This document shows, one piece after another, positions 35,223 to 43,639 of a stretch of 64,000 bases of DNA. Source of the DNA: Spirochaetaceae bacterium (GTDB taxonomy: Bacteria > Spirochaetota > Spirochaetia > Treponematales > Treponemataceae); NCBI GenBank assembly GCA_017622135.1, contig JAGARR010000046.1, positions 1 through 64,000 of the forward strand, read 5' to 3'. The translations under genes and the position numbers were made by a program. Numbering within the stretch: the stretch's first letter is position 1; every line of letters starts with the position of its first letter. Below the pieces are notes generated by a model. That model did no database searches. It was not told the origin of the DNA and saw nothing but the letters and a program-made list of their open reading frames with translations.

Positions 35223-35232
35223 GGGGGTGGGA

Positions 35233-35748
35233 ATGACTAAAAAACACTTTGCTCTGGGACTCAGTCTCCTCTTGTTTTTCTTTGCTTTGCCTGTAGAGGC
35301 GACCACAATCTCCATTCAAGTGGTACAGATGGATGATGCCAATGTGGACGTTACCAACTCCTCACTGCTGATTGAGGAAGGCATCATGGACTTCATGTTC
35401 TCACAAGGATACATTGTCTCCAATTCTCCCATTATCTACAACAAGGATAAGGCAAAGAATGGCATGAAGGTATCTCTGGAGGAAGCCCAAAATGGCAGCG
35501 CCGACTACCTTGCCTACATCACCGTCTACTTTGACCGGGGAAAATCCGTGGCACCTGAGAGCAACCTGCTGTCCAACATCGAGTTGGCACAGTGGAAGCT
35601 GGTGAGGGTACGGGGAAACCAGCAACTAGACGGAGGAACAGAAAAGCCAGGTCAGTTGGTGAACATAGATGACTCGGAAAGAGGAATCAGCACCTTCAGC
35701 CAGCAGCTGGCGGAGGTGATCAATTCTGCCATCAAGAAAAAAAGATAA
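35233..35748 (+). CDS. Secreted hypothetical protein
   Basis: 171 residues with a signal peptide ('LLLFFFALPVEA'). The mature part alternates beta and helix; no domain recognised, although the layout ('EEGIMDFMFSQGYIVSNSP' ... 'ELAQWKLVRVRGN') recalls periplasmic LPP20/CsgG-neighbour proteins. ATG 35233 is chosen with SD GGGGGTGGGA. It precedes the SPOR protein by 18 bases, so they form an operon. Confidence 0.75.
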   Translation: MTKKHFALGLSLLLFFFALPVEATTISIQVVQMDDANVDVTNSSLLIEEGIMDFMFSQGYIVSNSPIIYNKDKAKNGMKVSLEEAQNGSADYLAYITVYFDRGKSVAPESNLLSNIELAQWKLVRVRGNQQLDGGTEKPGQLVNIDDSERGISTFSQQLAEVINSAIKKKR

Positions 35749-35766
35749 AAGAGAGAAGGATAGATT

Positions 35767-37206
35767 ATGAGACGGTTTATTTTTTCACTGCTTATTGTTG
35801 CTTTGCTTGCTTCTGCCGCCTTCGCCACATCAAAGCCATCCCTTGACGGCCGGGCTGTGGTGGCAGAGGAAGGTGTTCTGCCCGCTGGGCTGTTCGCAAA
35901 GACGGTGGGTTACCTCCCTGGCGACAGTGTCAGCGTCACCAATCCTGCCACAGGAATCACCATAAACGTGCTCGTCCTCGGCGCCATCGATCCCTCCGCA
36001 GGTGTGGCAATCCTCCTTTCACCTGAGGCAGCGGACAAGCTGTTCATCACTCCTGATTCCAACACCCAAGTACGGATTACAAAGCGCGCCGGTATGCTCG
36101 ACGAGTCTGTCTCAGGAGCCGGCACAGTCATCTCTGACACACCGGCAGGCACACTGCTCCCCAAACAGCTGAAGGATGACCTTGATTCCCGGCTGGGTAC
36201 TGTGGACGAAACCCTAGGAACCACTCTCCCACTGGCCGAAATTCCAGAGGAGCCTGCAGCCGAGCCTGTCACTCCAGAACCAGAGGTTATACTGGAACCG
36301 GAAATGAAGCCAGAGGAAAACAGTGTGGAGTTGGCCCTTGTTCCAGAGGCAGACAATGTGGAGAAGAACCCTGTTCCCGTTGGAGAGGAGCCTGTGACAT
36401 CTACCGACGAAATTGAGAAGCTGGAGGATGGGACTGCCATCCCAGCCCATGAGACTGACAAGCTGGAGGAGCCTGACTACACAATCACTTCCGTAGAGGA
36501 AGTTCCCATGAACCACGTGCTGGCTGAAAATGGTCCGGTGTACATTGTGGAGTCAGTTGACCCAACAAATCCTGCCTTAGTGGAATGTGACGAGGACATC
36601 TCTCCTCCAGAGGCAACCGACACTGCGTCAGAGGAGATTGTCCTTGTTCCTGCCGAAGAGCCATTCGATGAAACTCCCTCCATTGAGCCAGCCGACCCAC
36701 TTCTGGCATCAACTGAGGATGAGACGATGCTGGAAACAGAGGATTCCCTGCTGACCGCCGCAGAGGATCCCAATCTGGTGGATCCCTTTGCACCCATTAT
36801 CCTCGTTCCCGCTGACGCGAATCCTCCCCTGGAGGCAGACTCCACCTTCACGCCAGTGCCAGTACACACTGCTTTGGGCCCAGTCGTCCCTGCAGAAAGT
36901 ACGGTGGCAAAGGCAGCCACGCCTACCAACGGACTGGGGGCAAAGCAGCCCCACCTGGTAAAGGAGCTGGCCCAGCTGGAGAGCGGCAAGTACTATGTAC
37001 AGATTGCAACCCTGGCCCAGCAGGAAAACATCGACAAGCTGCTGGCGGAATACGGAGGCAAGTACCCCTTTGTGATGGTTCCCATGAAAAGTGGCAAGGC
37101 CATGCAAATGATGGTGGGTCCTTTGAATGTGGATGAGTATGGCGCCATCATGGCAAAGTTCAAGAATCTTGGTTTTAAAGACGCCTTTTTGAGAAAGATA
37201 AGATAA
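35767..37206 (+). CDS. Secreted SPOR-domain protein with long acidic linker
   Basis: 479 residues. Signal peptide ('LLIVALLASAAFA'), then a beta-barrel-like domain (about 25-115: 'GDSVSVTNPATG', 'VQVRITKRAG'-type strands) resembling the RlpA double-psi fold. A 280-residue Pro/Glu/Asp-rich low-complexity linker follows, and a C-terminal SPOR domain (about 400-479: 'ESGKYYVQIATLAQQENIDKLL'). SPOR domains bind denuded glycan strands, so the protein should sit in the wall, probably at sites of division or remodelling. Confidence 0.85.
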   Translation: MRRFIFSLLIVALLASAAFATSKPSLDGRAVVAEEGVLPAGLFAKTVGYLPGDSVSVTNPATGITINVLVLGAIDPSAGVAILLSPEAADKLFITPDSNTQVRITKRAGMLDESVSGAGTVISDTPAGTLLPKQLKDDLDSRLGTVDETLGTTLPLAEIPEEPAAEPVTPEPEVILEPEMKPEENSVELALVPEADNVEKNPVPVGEEPVTSTDEIEKLEDGTAIPAHETDKLEEPDYTITSVEEVPMNHVLAENGPVYIVESVDPTNPALVECDEDISPPEATDTASEEIVLVPAEEPFDETPSIEPADPLLASTEDETMLETEDSLLTAAEDPNLVDPFAPIILVPADANPPLEADSTFTPVPVHTALGPVVPAESTVAKAATPTNGLGAKQPHLVKELAQLESGKYYVQIATLAQQENIDKLLAEYGGKYPFVMVPMKSGKAMQMMVGPLNVDEYGAIMAKFKNLGFKDAFLRKIR

Positions 37207-37218
37207 TAGTTACATCTT

Positions 37219-37249
37219 AAGTGGCTGGGGAAAACCAGCCACTTTTTTT
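37219..37249 (+). terminator. Terminator after the SPOR gene
   Basis: AAGTGGCTGG (37219-37228) pairs with CCAGCCACTT (37235-37244), then T7. Confidence 0.88.
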
Positions 37250-37325
37250 CAAGAAAAAAGACGACCCAGCAGAACTGGATCGCCTTCAATTACGGACGCA
37301 AACCCCTTCTATACTTGCAGCGGCC

Positions 37326-38600
37326 TTAGAACACAGTACCGGCAGGAATCACTGCATTCTTGCGGATGACAATGATTCCGTTGGAGGTGAAGAACAGATC
37401 ACCATGCTCACCATCCTCGTAGACCTTGCCACTCACACCAATCTGACAATTGTCACCGATGCGGGCGTTCTTGTCGATGATGGTGTTGGCAATTTTGCAG
37501 TTACGGCCAATTCCCAAGTGGGGAATCCCCTTCTCTGTTATCATCTTCCTTTCATCTTCTGTCTCGTAGCTGTCGGCACCCATGCAGATAACGCCGTTCA
37601 ACTCGGTACCCCCTTCAATGATGGTACGAACACCGATGATGGAGTCGTTGATCACCGCATCGGTGATGACGCATCCCTCAGTCGCCAGAGAGCGGTTCAT
37701 CTCGGCACGGTTCAATTTGGATGGAGGCAGGTTGCGGGGGTGGGTATAGATGGGCTGGTCCTCATCATAGAAGTTGAACTTTGGATTGATGCGGGTCAAA
37801 TCCAGGTTGGCCTCATAGAAGCTGCGGATGGTTCCGATATCCTCCCAATAGCCGGTGTAGACATAAGACTGAACCTTGCTCTTCTTGATAGCCATGGGGA
37901 TAATTTCCTTACCGAAATCGGTGAAATCATTGTCTAAGGCAGTGCGCATAGCCTCAGCATTGAAGATATAGATACCCATGGATGCCAAGTAATCCTTTCC
38001 CTCCGGCAGTCCATCACGAGCATTTTCAGGAATCTTCCAGTCATCAATGTTCATGTCAGGTGCTGGCTTTTCCATAAATGCGGTAATCTGCTGATCATGG
38101 TCAATCTTCATGATGCCAAAGCCAGAGGCATCCTCACGGTTTACACAGGTTGTGGCAATAGTGATGTCGGCACCAGAGGCGATGTGCTTGTCCAGGAAGG
38201 CCTTCAAGTCCATGCGATACAGCTGGTCACCGGAAAGGATAATGTAGTGAGTGGGGTTCTGGGTCTCGAAGTGAACGAAATTCTTCCGCACCGCGTCGGC
38301 AGTCCCCTCATACCAGCCGGAATGCTCCAAGGTCTGCTCGGCAGCCAGAATCTCCACGAATCCGTGGGAAAAACGATCAAAGTTGTAGGATTTCGAGATG
38401 TGCATGTGCAGCGACGCAGAGTTGAACTGGGTCAGGATATAAATCTGGCGGAAACCAGAGTTGATGCAGTTCGAGATGGGAATATCCACAATGCGATGCC
38501 GTCCGCCGAAGGGCACCGCAGGCTTAGAACGTTCCTTTGTAAGGGGATACAGACGGGTTCCCTTTCCACCACCAAGAATAATCGACAAGACCTTTGCCAT
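37326..38600 (-). CDS. glgC: Glucose-1-phosphate adenylyltransferase
   Basis: 424 residues; makes ADP-glucose for glycogen. The nucleotidyltransferase domain has 'ILGGGKGTRLYPLTKERSKPAV', split here as GGGKGTRL and SKPAV(P)FGG, 'AAEQT' and 'LSGDQLYRMD'; the C-terminal left-handed beta-helix has hexapeptide repeats ('IIGVRTIIEGGTEL', 'IIDKNARIGDNC'). Start ATG 38600 has GGAGG five bases upstream. The catalytic Asp in 'SGDQLYRMD' is present. It is transcribed alone from a promoter 84-112 bases upstream. Confidence 0.93.
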   Translation of the reverse strand: MAKVLSIILGGGKGTRLYPLTKERSKPAVPFGGRHRIVDIPISNCINSGFRQIYILTQFNSASLHMHISKSYNFDRFSHGFVEILAAEQTLEHSGWYEGTADAVRKNFVHFETQNPTHYIILSGDQLYRMDLKAFLDKHIASGADITIATTCVNREDASGFGIMKIDHDQQITAFMEKPAPDMNIDDWKIPENARDGLPEGKDYLASMGIYIFNAEAMRTALDNDFTDFGKEIIPMAIKKSKVQSYVYTGYWEDIGTIRSFYEANLDLTRINPKFNFYDEDQPIYTHPRNLPPSKLNRAEMNRSLATEGCVITDAVINDSIIGVRTIIEGGTELNGVICMGADSYETEDERKMITEKGIPHLGIGRNCKIANTIIDKNARIGDNCQIGVSGKVYEDGEHGDLFFTSNGIIVIRKNAVIPAGTVF

Positions 38601-38683
38601 AATACCTCCAAAATCTCCTAAACAAGAAGTCCACAATCCAAGCCTTGAACTCGGGGACAATCCTCATATGTAACTATTGTTCC

Positions 38684-38712
38684 AGTATAAACCCCATGGC
38701 AGTAAAATGCAA
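38684..38712 (-). promoter_or_regulatory. glgC promoter
   Basis: Minus strand TTGCAT (38707-38712), 17 bases, TATACT (38684-38689); the leader of about 77 bases shows no clear riboswitch. Confidence 0.6.
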
Positions 38713-38728
38713 TGAAAATTTAAAAAAC

Positions 38729-38755
38729 AAAACCTCCAAAATCCTTGGAGGTTTT
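38729..38755 (-). terminator. Terminator of the MATE gene
   Basis: AAAACCTCCA...TGGAGGTTTT stem; on the minus strand it is followed by a T-rich run. It separates the MATE exporter from glgC. Confidence 0.7.
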
Positions 38756-38800
38756 CTTCATCTCATCATGGTTCAAGCCGAGGACACAGGGCTCCAAATC

Positions 38801-40165
38801 TCAGACAGGATTTCCTTCAGGAAGCGGCGCAATTTCCTTCTGGTAGATCCCCCGCAGAAAGATGGTGCAGGTGATGGCGGCAGCCAAGTCAGACAGGGGG
38901 AAGCTGAGCCACACCAGACTCAAATTGCCAGTCCGGGAAAAAATCCAGGCCAAGGGCAGCAGCACCACCAATTGCCGGATCAGGGACACATTCATACTCA
39001 ACACCCCCTTTCCTAAGGCCTGGAACACGGAACCACTGACAATGCTGTATCCAGCCAGCAAGAAGCTAAAGCTGATGATCCGCAAAGCCGACATTCCAAG
39101 CAGCATCATCTCCTCAGAGGCATTGAAGAAGGACAGCAGCACTTGGGGAAAAATCTGGAAAATGGCAAAGCCCACCACCATGATGGCTGTGGCGTAAATA
39201 GCACAGAGTGTGATGGTCTTCTTGATTCGCAACCTATTCTGAGCCCCATAGTTGTAGGAAATGATGGGAATCATACCATTGTTGAGGCCAAAGACCGGCA
39301 TGAACACAAAGCCCATGAGCTTGGAGTAGACACCGAAGACGGCAGTGGCGGTGGCGGTGAAACCCATGAGAATCTTGTTCATGCCGAAGGTCATGACGGA
39401 GATGATGGAAGCCATGATGATGGAGGGAACACCGATGGCATAAATTGACTTGATGGTGGACCAATGGGGACGGAAGGTCTTTATCTCCAGCTTGACCTCA
39501 TGGTTTTTCGTCACATTGAAGAAAACTGACAGGAACATGCCTGCAATCTGCCCGATGACGGTGGCCCACGCTGCTCCCGCCACTCCCAAGGCAGGGAAAC
39601 CCAGCAGGCCAAAAATCAGAATGGGATCCAGGATTATGTTGATAATGGCTCCCAGTCCCTGGGTGTACATGGTATAGATGGTCTTTCCCGTGGCCTGCAG
39701 CACACGATCGTTGGTAATCTGCAGAAAGAGGCCAAAGCAAAGGACGGAACAGATCTTCAGATAGTCACAGCCGTGCTGGATGATTTCCGGGTCGGTGGTG
39801 AGACTCCTGAAGTACAGGGGGGTGAAGAACAGGCCAAAGACGATGAAGATGACGCTGCTGCAAGCTGCAAGAAACAAGCCGTTGGAGGCTACCAGCCCCA
39901 CCGCCTTGAAGTCCTTTCTCCCCAAGTTCATAGCCAGAAGCGCATTGATACCAACACCTGTTCCAGTGGAAATGGCTATCATCAGGTTCTGGATGGGAAA
40001 GGAGATGGAAACTGCGGTGAGAGCATTCTCACTGATTCTTGCTACAAAGACGCTGTCCACTACATTGTAAAGGGCAGTCACCAGCATGGATACAATCATA
40101 GGGAGAGACATGGTGATGATGAGACGATTCACCGGCATCACACCCATCTTGTTTTCTTGTTGCAT
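38801..40165 (-). CDS. MATE family multidrug/Na+ antiporter
   Basis: 454 residues with twelve hydrophobic helices in two halves. MATE hallmarks include 'SLPMIVSMLVTALYNVVDSVFV', seen as PMIVSML and YNVVDSVFVA near residue 20-45, 'GTGVGINALLAMNLG', and 'VPSIIMA' opening the second half. Such proteins export cationic compounds in exchange for Na+ or H+. ATG 40165 has GGAG about ten bases upstream. Confidence 0.92.
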   Translation of the reverse strand: MQQENKMGVMPVNRLIITMSLPMIVSMLVTALYNVVDSVFVARISENALTAVSISFPIQNLMIAISTGTGVGINALLAMNLGRKDFKAVGLVASNGLFLAACSSVIFIVFGLFFTPLYFRSLTTDPEIIQHGCDYLKICSVLCFGLFLQITNDRVLQATGKTIYTMYTQGLGAIINIILDPILIFGLLGFPALGVAGAAWATVIGQIAGMFLSVFFNVTKNHEVKLEIKTFRPHWSTIKSIYAIGVPSIIMASIISVMTFGMNKILMGFTATATAVFGVYSKLMGFVFMPVFGLNNGMIPIISYNYGAQNRLRIKKTITLCAIYATAIMVVGFAIFQIFPQVLLSFFNASEEMMLLGMSALRIISFSFLLAGYSIVSGSVFQALGKGVLSMNVSLIRQLVVLLPLAWIFSRTGNLSLVWLSFPLSDLAAAITCTIFLRGIYQKEIAPLPEGNPV

Positions 40166-40279
40166 TATCGTACGACTCCATTCAGTCTAGATAGTATGTT
40201 TTTCTGTTATAGTACAGTAAATAGTAAAAAAATGCAAATTCTTCACACCATCATATTGTCACAGCACAATTTCCAGGGA

Positions 40280-41223
40280 CTAGTGGCAGGAAAAGCTATT
40301 TCCCGGCTCCAACCGCACCAGCCCAGGCTGCCGCTCCCATTCGTGGGAGGTTCCATCCCAGTCTGGCAGGCCGAACCAAGGTTCAATGCAGACAAAAAGC
40401 TCGGTGGGAGAAGCACTTTGCCACAGTACCACATAGGGAAAGCCTGCTGCATTCACCCGAACCTGACGACCAGTCGTTCCCTCCACCAAGGCCACCCACT
40501 GGGACGTGACTCCCGTAAGAATGTGGCCTCCACCAAACAGACCGTCCTGCAACGTGATTTTGCCCTCCTCAATATAGGGATACGCAACAGTTTCCAGCTG
40601 GAAGCTCGTATCAGCGGCATTGGCTTCACCACTCCACGTGCCCAATACAAATCCCCCCTCACTGGAAGCCACCATACGGGGAACCTGATTCTGCCGGCCT
40701 GCCAGCTGGAACTGGAGGTAATAGTCCTCCTTGCGGAAGCCCTTCTAAGGATAGACCAGCCCAGTGTGGCTTCCCAGACTAAAGGCCAATTCCTGCTGGC
40801 CAGGATTGGTGACCGTGGTACGGAACACCAGGGCAGAATCCACCAACTGATACTCGGTCTCCAGCACAAAGGGTCAGAGCAAAAGCTCCCTAGTATAAGT
40901 AGTGTCCTGTAGCCGCCACACAACCCTTTCCTTCTCCCTCACCACCACAGAATGCTCCAAGTCCCGGGAGAATCCGTGGTTCGGCAGATGATACTCCTTG
41001 CCCTGCCACAAAAAATAGCCGTCCTTCAGGCGGCCCACAATGGGAAAGAGAATGGGAGCACGAAATTTCCAGACAGAAGGATTTCCGTTCCAGATGTATT
41101 CCACACCAGATGCCTCCGACCCAGAAGTTCCCATTTCGAAGGACAAATCTTTCAGAGACAACAGTTGAGCACCACAACTTGAAATGGTTGCCTGTAAAAT
41201 TGATTAGCAAGGGTTATTTCCAT
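40280..41223 (-). pseudogene. Aldose 1-epimerase-family (LacX-like) pseudogene
   Basis: The frame starts at ATG 41223 ('MEITLANQF'), shifts by one base in a T run near 41200, then continues 'QATISSCGAQLLSLKD' through 'FRAPILFPIVGRLKDG' and 'NHGFSRD'. It is broken by TGA at 40874-40876 and TAG at 40746-40748, with homologous sequence continuing in the same frame after each ('FVLETEYQL', 'EDYYLQFQL', 'FVCIEPWFGLPD'). One frameshift and two nonsense codons make a decayed sugar mutarotase-like gene. Confidence 0.88.
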
Positions 41224-41277
41224 ATAACCAGCATACAATCAGTGGGGAGACAATGCAATACGTTTAAAATAAAAAAA

Positions 41278-41386
41278 CTGGCAACTACCTACTTTCCCGC
41301 AAGAGCAGTATCATCGGCGTTGGAGGGCTTGACTTCCGTGTTCGGGATGGGAACGGGTATTGCACCTCTACTATGGTCACCAGCAA
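41278..41386 (-). rRNA. rrf: 5S ribosomal RNA, isolated from 16S/23S
   Basis: The reverse complement reads CTGGTGACCATAGTAGAGG near the 5' end, contains the conserved CCCATCCCGAACACGGAAG core and ends in GGTAGTTGCCAG; the termini can pair. Length about 106-109 nt. The flanks do not resemble 23S, so this copy is not at the end of an rRNA operon. A T-rich run follows the 3' end. Confidence 0.9.
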
Positions 41387-41393
41387 TGATTAG

Positions 41394-41422
41394 ATACTAC
41401 CATGATGCAGTTGTTTTGTCAA
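41394..41422 (-). promoter_or_regulatory. Dedicated promoter of the 5S rRNA gene
   Basis: On the minus strand TTGACA (41417-41422), 17 bases, TAGTAT (41394-41399), seven bases before the predicted mature 5' end. Confidence 0.8.
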
Positions 41423-41493
41423 GTGCTTATAAGAAAAATTATCAAAAAAATGTTCGGACTCACCACTCACTAGAAGACAGTTCGTCGTTCTAG

Positions 41494-41529
41494 TAAAAAA
41501 ACACCCCGCCACCGTAGTGACAGGGTGCA
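41494..41529 (-). terminator. Terminator of the GGGtGRT operon
   Basis: Minus strand stem CACCC (with inner CAC/GTG) paired to GGGTG and followed by seven T. A second hairpin, GCAAGCC/GGCTTGC with a tri-loop (41556-41572), lies between it and the stop codon. Confidence 0.75.
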
Positions 41530-41591
41530 TGATTCACGTTAGAAAACATCCAGTCGCAAGCCTTCGGCTTGCTAGTTGAGTTTCAACGGCT

Positions 41592-42602
41592 TTATTTATT
41601 GAGGGCAGTTGAAACGTCAACGGCAACGGCAACGGTAGCGCCTACCATGGGATTGTTTCCGATTCCCAGGAAGCCCATCATCTCAACGTGGGCGGGAACG
41701 GAGGAGGAGCCTGCAAACTGGGCGTCAGAGTGCATGCGTCCCATGGTGTCTGTCATACCGTAGGAGGCGGGGCCTGCTGCCATGTTGTCGGGATGCAGGG
41801 TACGGCCAGTTCCACCGCCGGAAGCCACGGAGAAGTACTTCCTACCCTTTTCAACACATTCCTTCTTGTAGGTTCCCGCCACCGGATGCTGGAACCGGGT
41901 GGGGTTGGTGGAGTTACCGGTGATGGAAACATCCACACCCTCGTGCCACATGATGGCCACGCCCTCACGAACATCGTCCGCACCATAGCACTTCACCTTG
42001 GAGCGCTCACCCTTGGAGTAGGGAATCTCCTTCACCACCTTCAGCTCACCGGTATAATAGTCGAACTGAGTCTGAACGTAGGTGAAGCCGTTGATGCGGC
42101 TGATAATCTGGGCGGCATCCTTTCCCAATCCATTAAGGATACAGCGCAGGGGCTCCTGGCGCACCTTGTCTGCCTTGGCGGCAATCTTGATGGCACCCTC
42201 AGCGGCGGCAAAGGACTCGTGGCCAGCCAGGAAGGCAAAGCACTTTGTCTCCTCACGCAGCAGACGGGCCGCCAGGTTTCCGTGTCCCAGACCAACCTTG
42301 CGGTCCTCGGCAACGGAGCCGGGAATACAGAAAGCCTGCAGACCGATTCCGATGGCCTCGGCGGCATCAGCGGCGTTCTTGCAGCCCTTCTTGATGGCGA
42401 TGGCGGCACCCACCACATAGGCCCACTTTGCATTCTCAAAGCAGATGGGCTGGGTCTCCTCCACTGTCTTGTAGGGATTGATGCCAGCCTTGTCGCAAAT
42501 ATCTTTGGCCTCCTCGATGGAGGCTATTCCGTTCTCGTTCAGCGCCTTGTTGATCTTGTCGATGCGGCGCTCGTAGCTCTCAAATGTAATTTTCTCTGCC
42601 AT
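41592..42602 (-). CDS. GGGtGRT protein family
   Basis: 336 residues, cytoplasmic. The family is named for a conserved motif seen here as 'SVASGGGTGRTLHPDNMAAGP'. Other conserved blocks include 'VVGAAIAIKKGCKNAADAAEAIGIG' (seen around residues 65-90), 'FLAGHESFAAAEGAIKIA' and 'MGFLGIGNNPMVGATVAVAVDV'. The biochemical role is not known to me. It is the second gene of a two-gene operon with a NifU-like protein, 14 bases apart, and this pairing seems general in anaerobes (from memory). Fe-S-linked function is therefore suspected. Confidence 0.88.
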   Translation of the reverse strand: MAEKITFESYERRIDKINKALNENGIASIEEAKDICDKAGINPYKTVEETQPICFENAKWAYVVGAAIAIKKGCKNAADAAEAIGIGLQAFCIPGSVAEDRKVGLGHGNLAARLLREETKCFAFLAGHESFAAAEGAIKIAAKADKVRQEPLRCILNGLGKDAAQIISRINGFTYVQTQFDYYTGELKVVKEIPYSKGERSKVKCYGADDVREGVAIMWHEGVDVSITGNSTNPTRFQHPVAGTYKKECVEKGRKYFSVASGGGTGRTLHPDNMAAGPASYGMTDTMGRMHSDAQFAGSSSVPAHVEMMGFLGIGNNPMVGATVAVAVDVSTALNK

Positions 42603-42616
42603 CTTCTACCTCCGCC

Positions 42617-43318
42617 TTACTCGTGCCGTGGGTCAATGAGCTTTACCGCACCGTCCTCCGGGGTGGTGCGTCCATAGGAGCCACGGGCCTTTTCCATAGC
42701 TGTGGCAGGATCGTCGCCCTTCTTGATAAAGTCCATCATCTTTCCGAAGTGGATGAACTTGTAGCCGATGATGGCACCCTCCTCGTCCACGGCAACCTGC
42801 TCAACATAGCCTTCCGCCATCTCCAGATAACGGGGGCCCTTCTTCAAGGTGGCGAACATGGTTCCAACCTGAGAGCGCAGCCCCTTGCCCAAATCCTCCA
42901 GAGAGGCTCCAACCACCAGACCACCCTCGCTGAAGGCTGACTGGCTGCGGCCATACACAATCTGAAGGAACAGCTCCCGCATGGCAGTGTTGATGGCATC
43001 ACAGACGAGATCCGTGTTCAAGGCCTCCAGAATTGTCTTTCCGATGAGAATCTCGGAGGCCATGGCGGCGGAATGGGTCATGCCGGAGCAGCCGATGGTC
43101 TCTACCAGTGCCTCCTGAATGACACCTTCCTTGACGTTTAAAGTCAACTTGCAGGCTCCCTGCTGGGGGGCACACCAACCCACACCGTGGGTAAAGCCGG
43201 AAATATCCTTGACTTCCTTTGCCTGCACCCACTTTCCCTCCTGGGGAATGGGAGCCGGACCATGATAGGCGGACTTAACCAGTGGGCACATGTGCTCCAC
43301 TTCTGTCGAATACACCAT
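42617..43318 (-). CDS. NifU/IscU-like iron-sulfur scaffold-type protein
   Basis: 233 residues. The IscU-like fold is suggested by 'GWCAPQQGACKLTLNVKEGVI' (given as GWCAP and GACKLTL), 'IGCSGMTHSAAMASEIL' and 'NTDLVCDAI', supplying three cysteine positions like those of scaffold proteins, followed by a specific C-terminal extension of about 110 residues. ATG 43318 has AGGAGA eight bases upstream. First gene of the operon with the GGGtGRT protein. Confidence 0.82.
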   Translation of the reverse strand: MVYSTEVEHMCPLVKSAYHGPAPIPQEGKWVQAKEVKDISGFTHGVGWCAPQQGACKLTLNVKEGVIQEALVETIGCSGMTHSAAMASEILIGKTILEALNTDLVCDAINTAMRELFLQIVYGRSQSAFSEGGLVVGASLEDLGKGLRSQVGTMFATLKKGPRYLEMAEGYVEQVAVDEEGAIIGYKFIHFGKMMDFIKKGDDPATAMEKARGSYGRTTPEDGAVKLIDPRHE

Positions 43319-43345
43319 AGATTTTCTCCTGGAAAATTGAAGAGT

Positions 43346-43373
43346 ATGTTCCCAGTGGAACATCATAATTATA
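43346..43373 (-). promoter_or_regulatory. Extended -10 promoter with palindrome at the transcription start
   Basis: Minus strand TATAAT (43368-43373) preceded by TG-N (extended -10). The palindrome ATGTTCC-CAGT-GGAACAT (43346-43363) begins at the expected first transcribed base, so it is either a repressor operator or a 5' hairpin. Confidence 0.6.
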
Positions 43374-43530
43374 CCACAATACTGTCCATAAAGCTAGTAT
43401 CCAAGTATTTTTTTCTTGTTCCATTCCATTGCCGGGCCCTCCTCCTTCCCGCTATACCAGAACCCACCCAGATTGTGTAGAGCAACATCCAAGACCTGTG
43501 ACAATCCCAAACCTGTGAGCAGCGTTAACT

Positions 43531-43585
43531 ACGAACAAATCTGGTTGTATAAAAATCCAAACTTTTCCCTGCAAAAACGCATTTT
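43531..43585. repeat. Shortened copy of the 54.2-54.8 kb repeat upstream of rpn
   Basis: The segments GAACAAATCTG and AAAATCCAAAC...CCC-GCAAAAACGCA occur here next to each other and again at 54636-54749, where about 65 extra bases lie between them. The remainder of the 273-base gap 43367-43639 contains TTGTCA (43587-43592), a candidate -35 for rpn, and nothing else I recognise. Confidence 0.6.
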
Positions 43586-43639
43586 TTTGTCAGATTCACA
43601 CAATAATATATATGAGACCCAAACAAAAAAGGAGCAAGG

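Noticed and set aside
40874-40876. In-frame TGA as a selenocysteine codon
   Set aside because: The aligned position in the family is not Cys, a second in-frame stop (TAG) and a frameshift occur in the same gene, and no selenocysteine element is seen.
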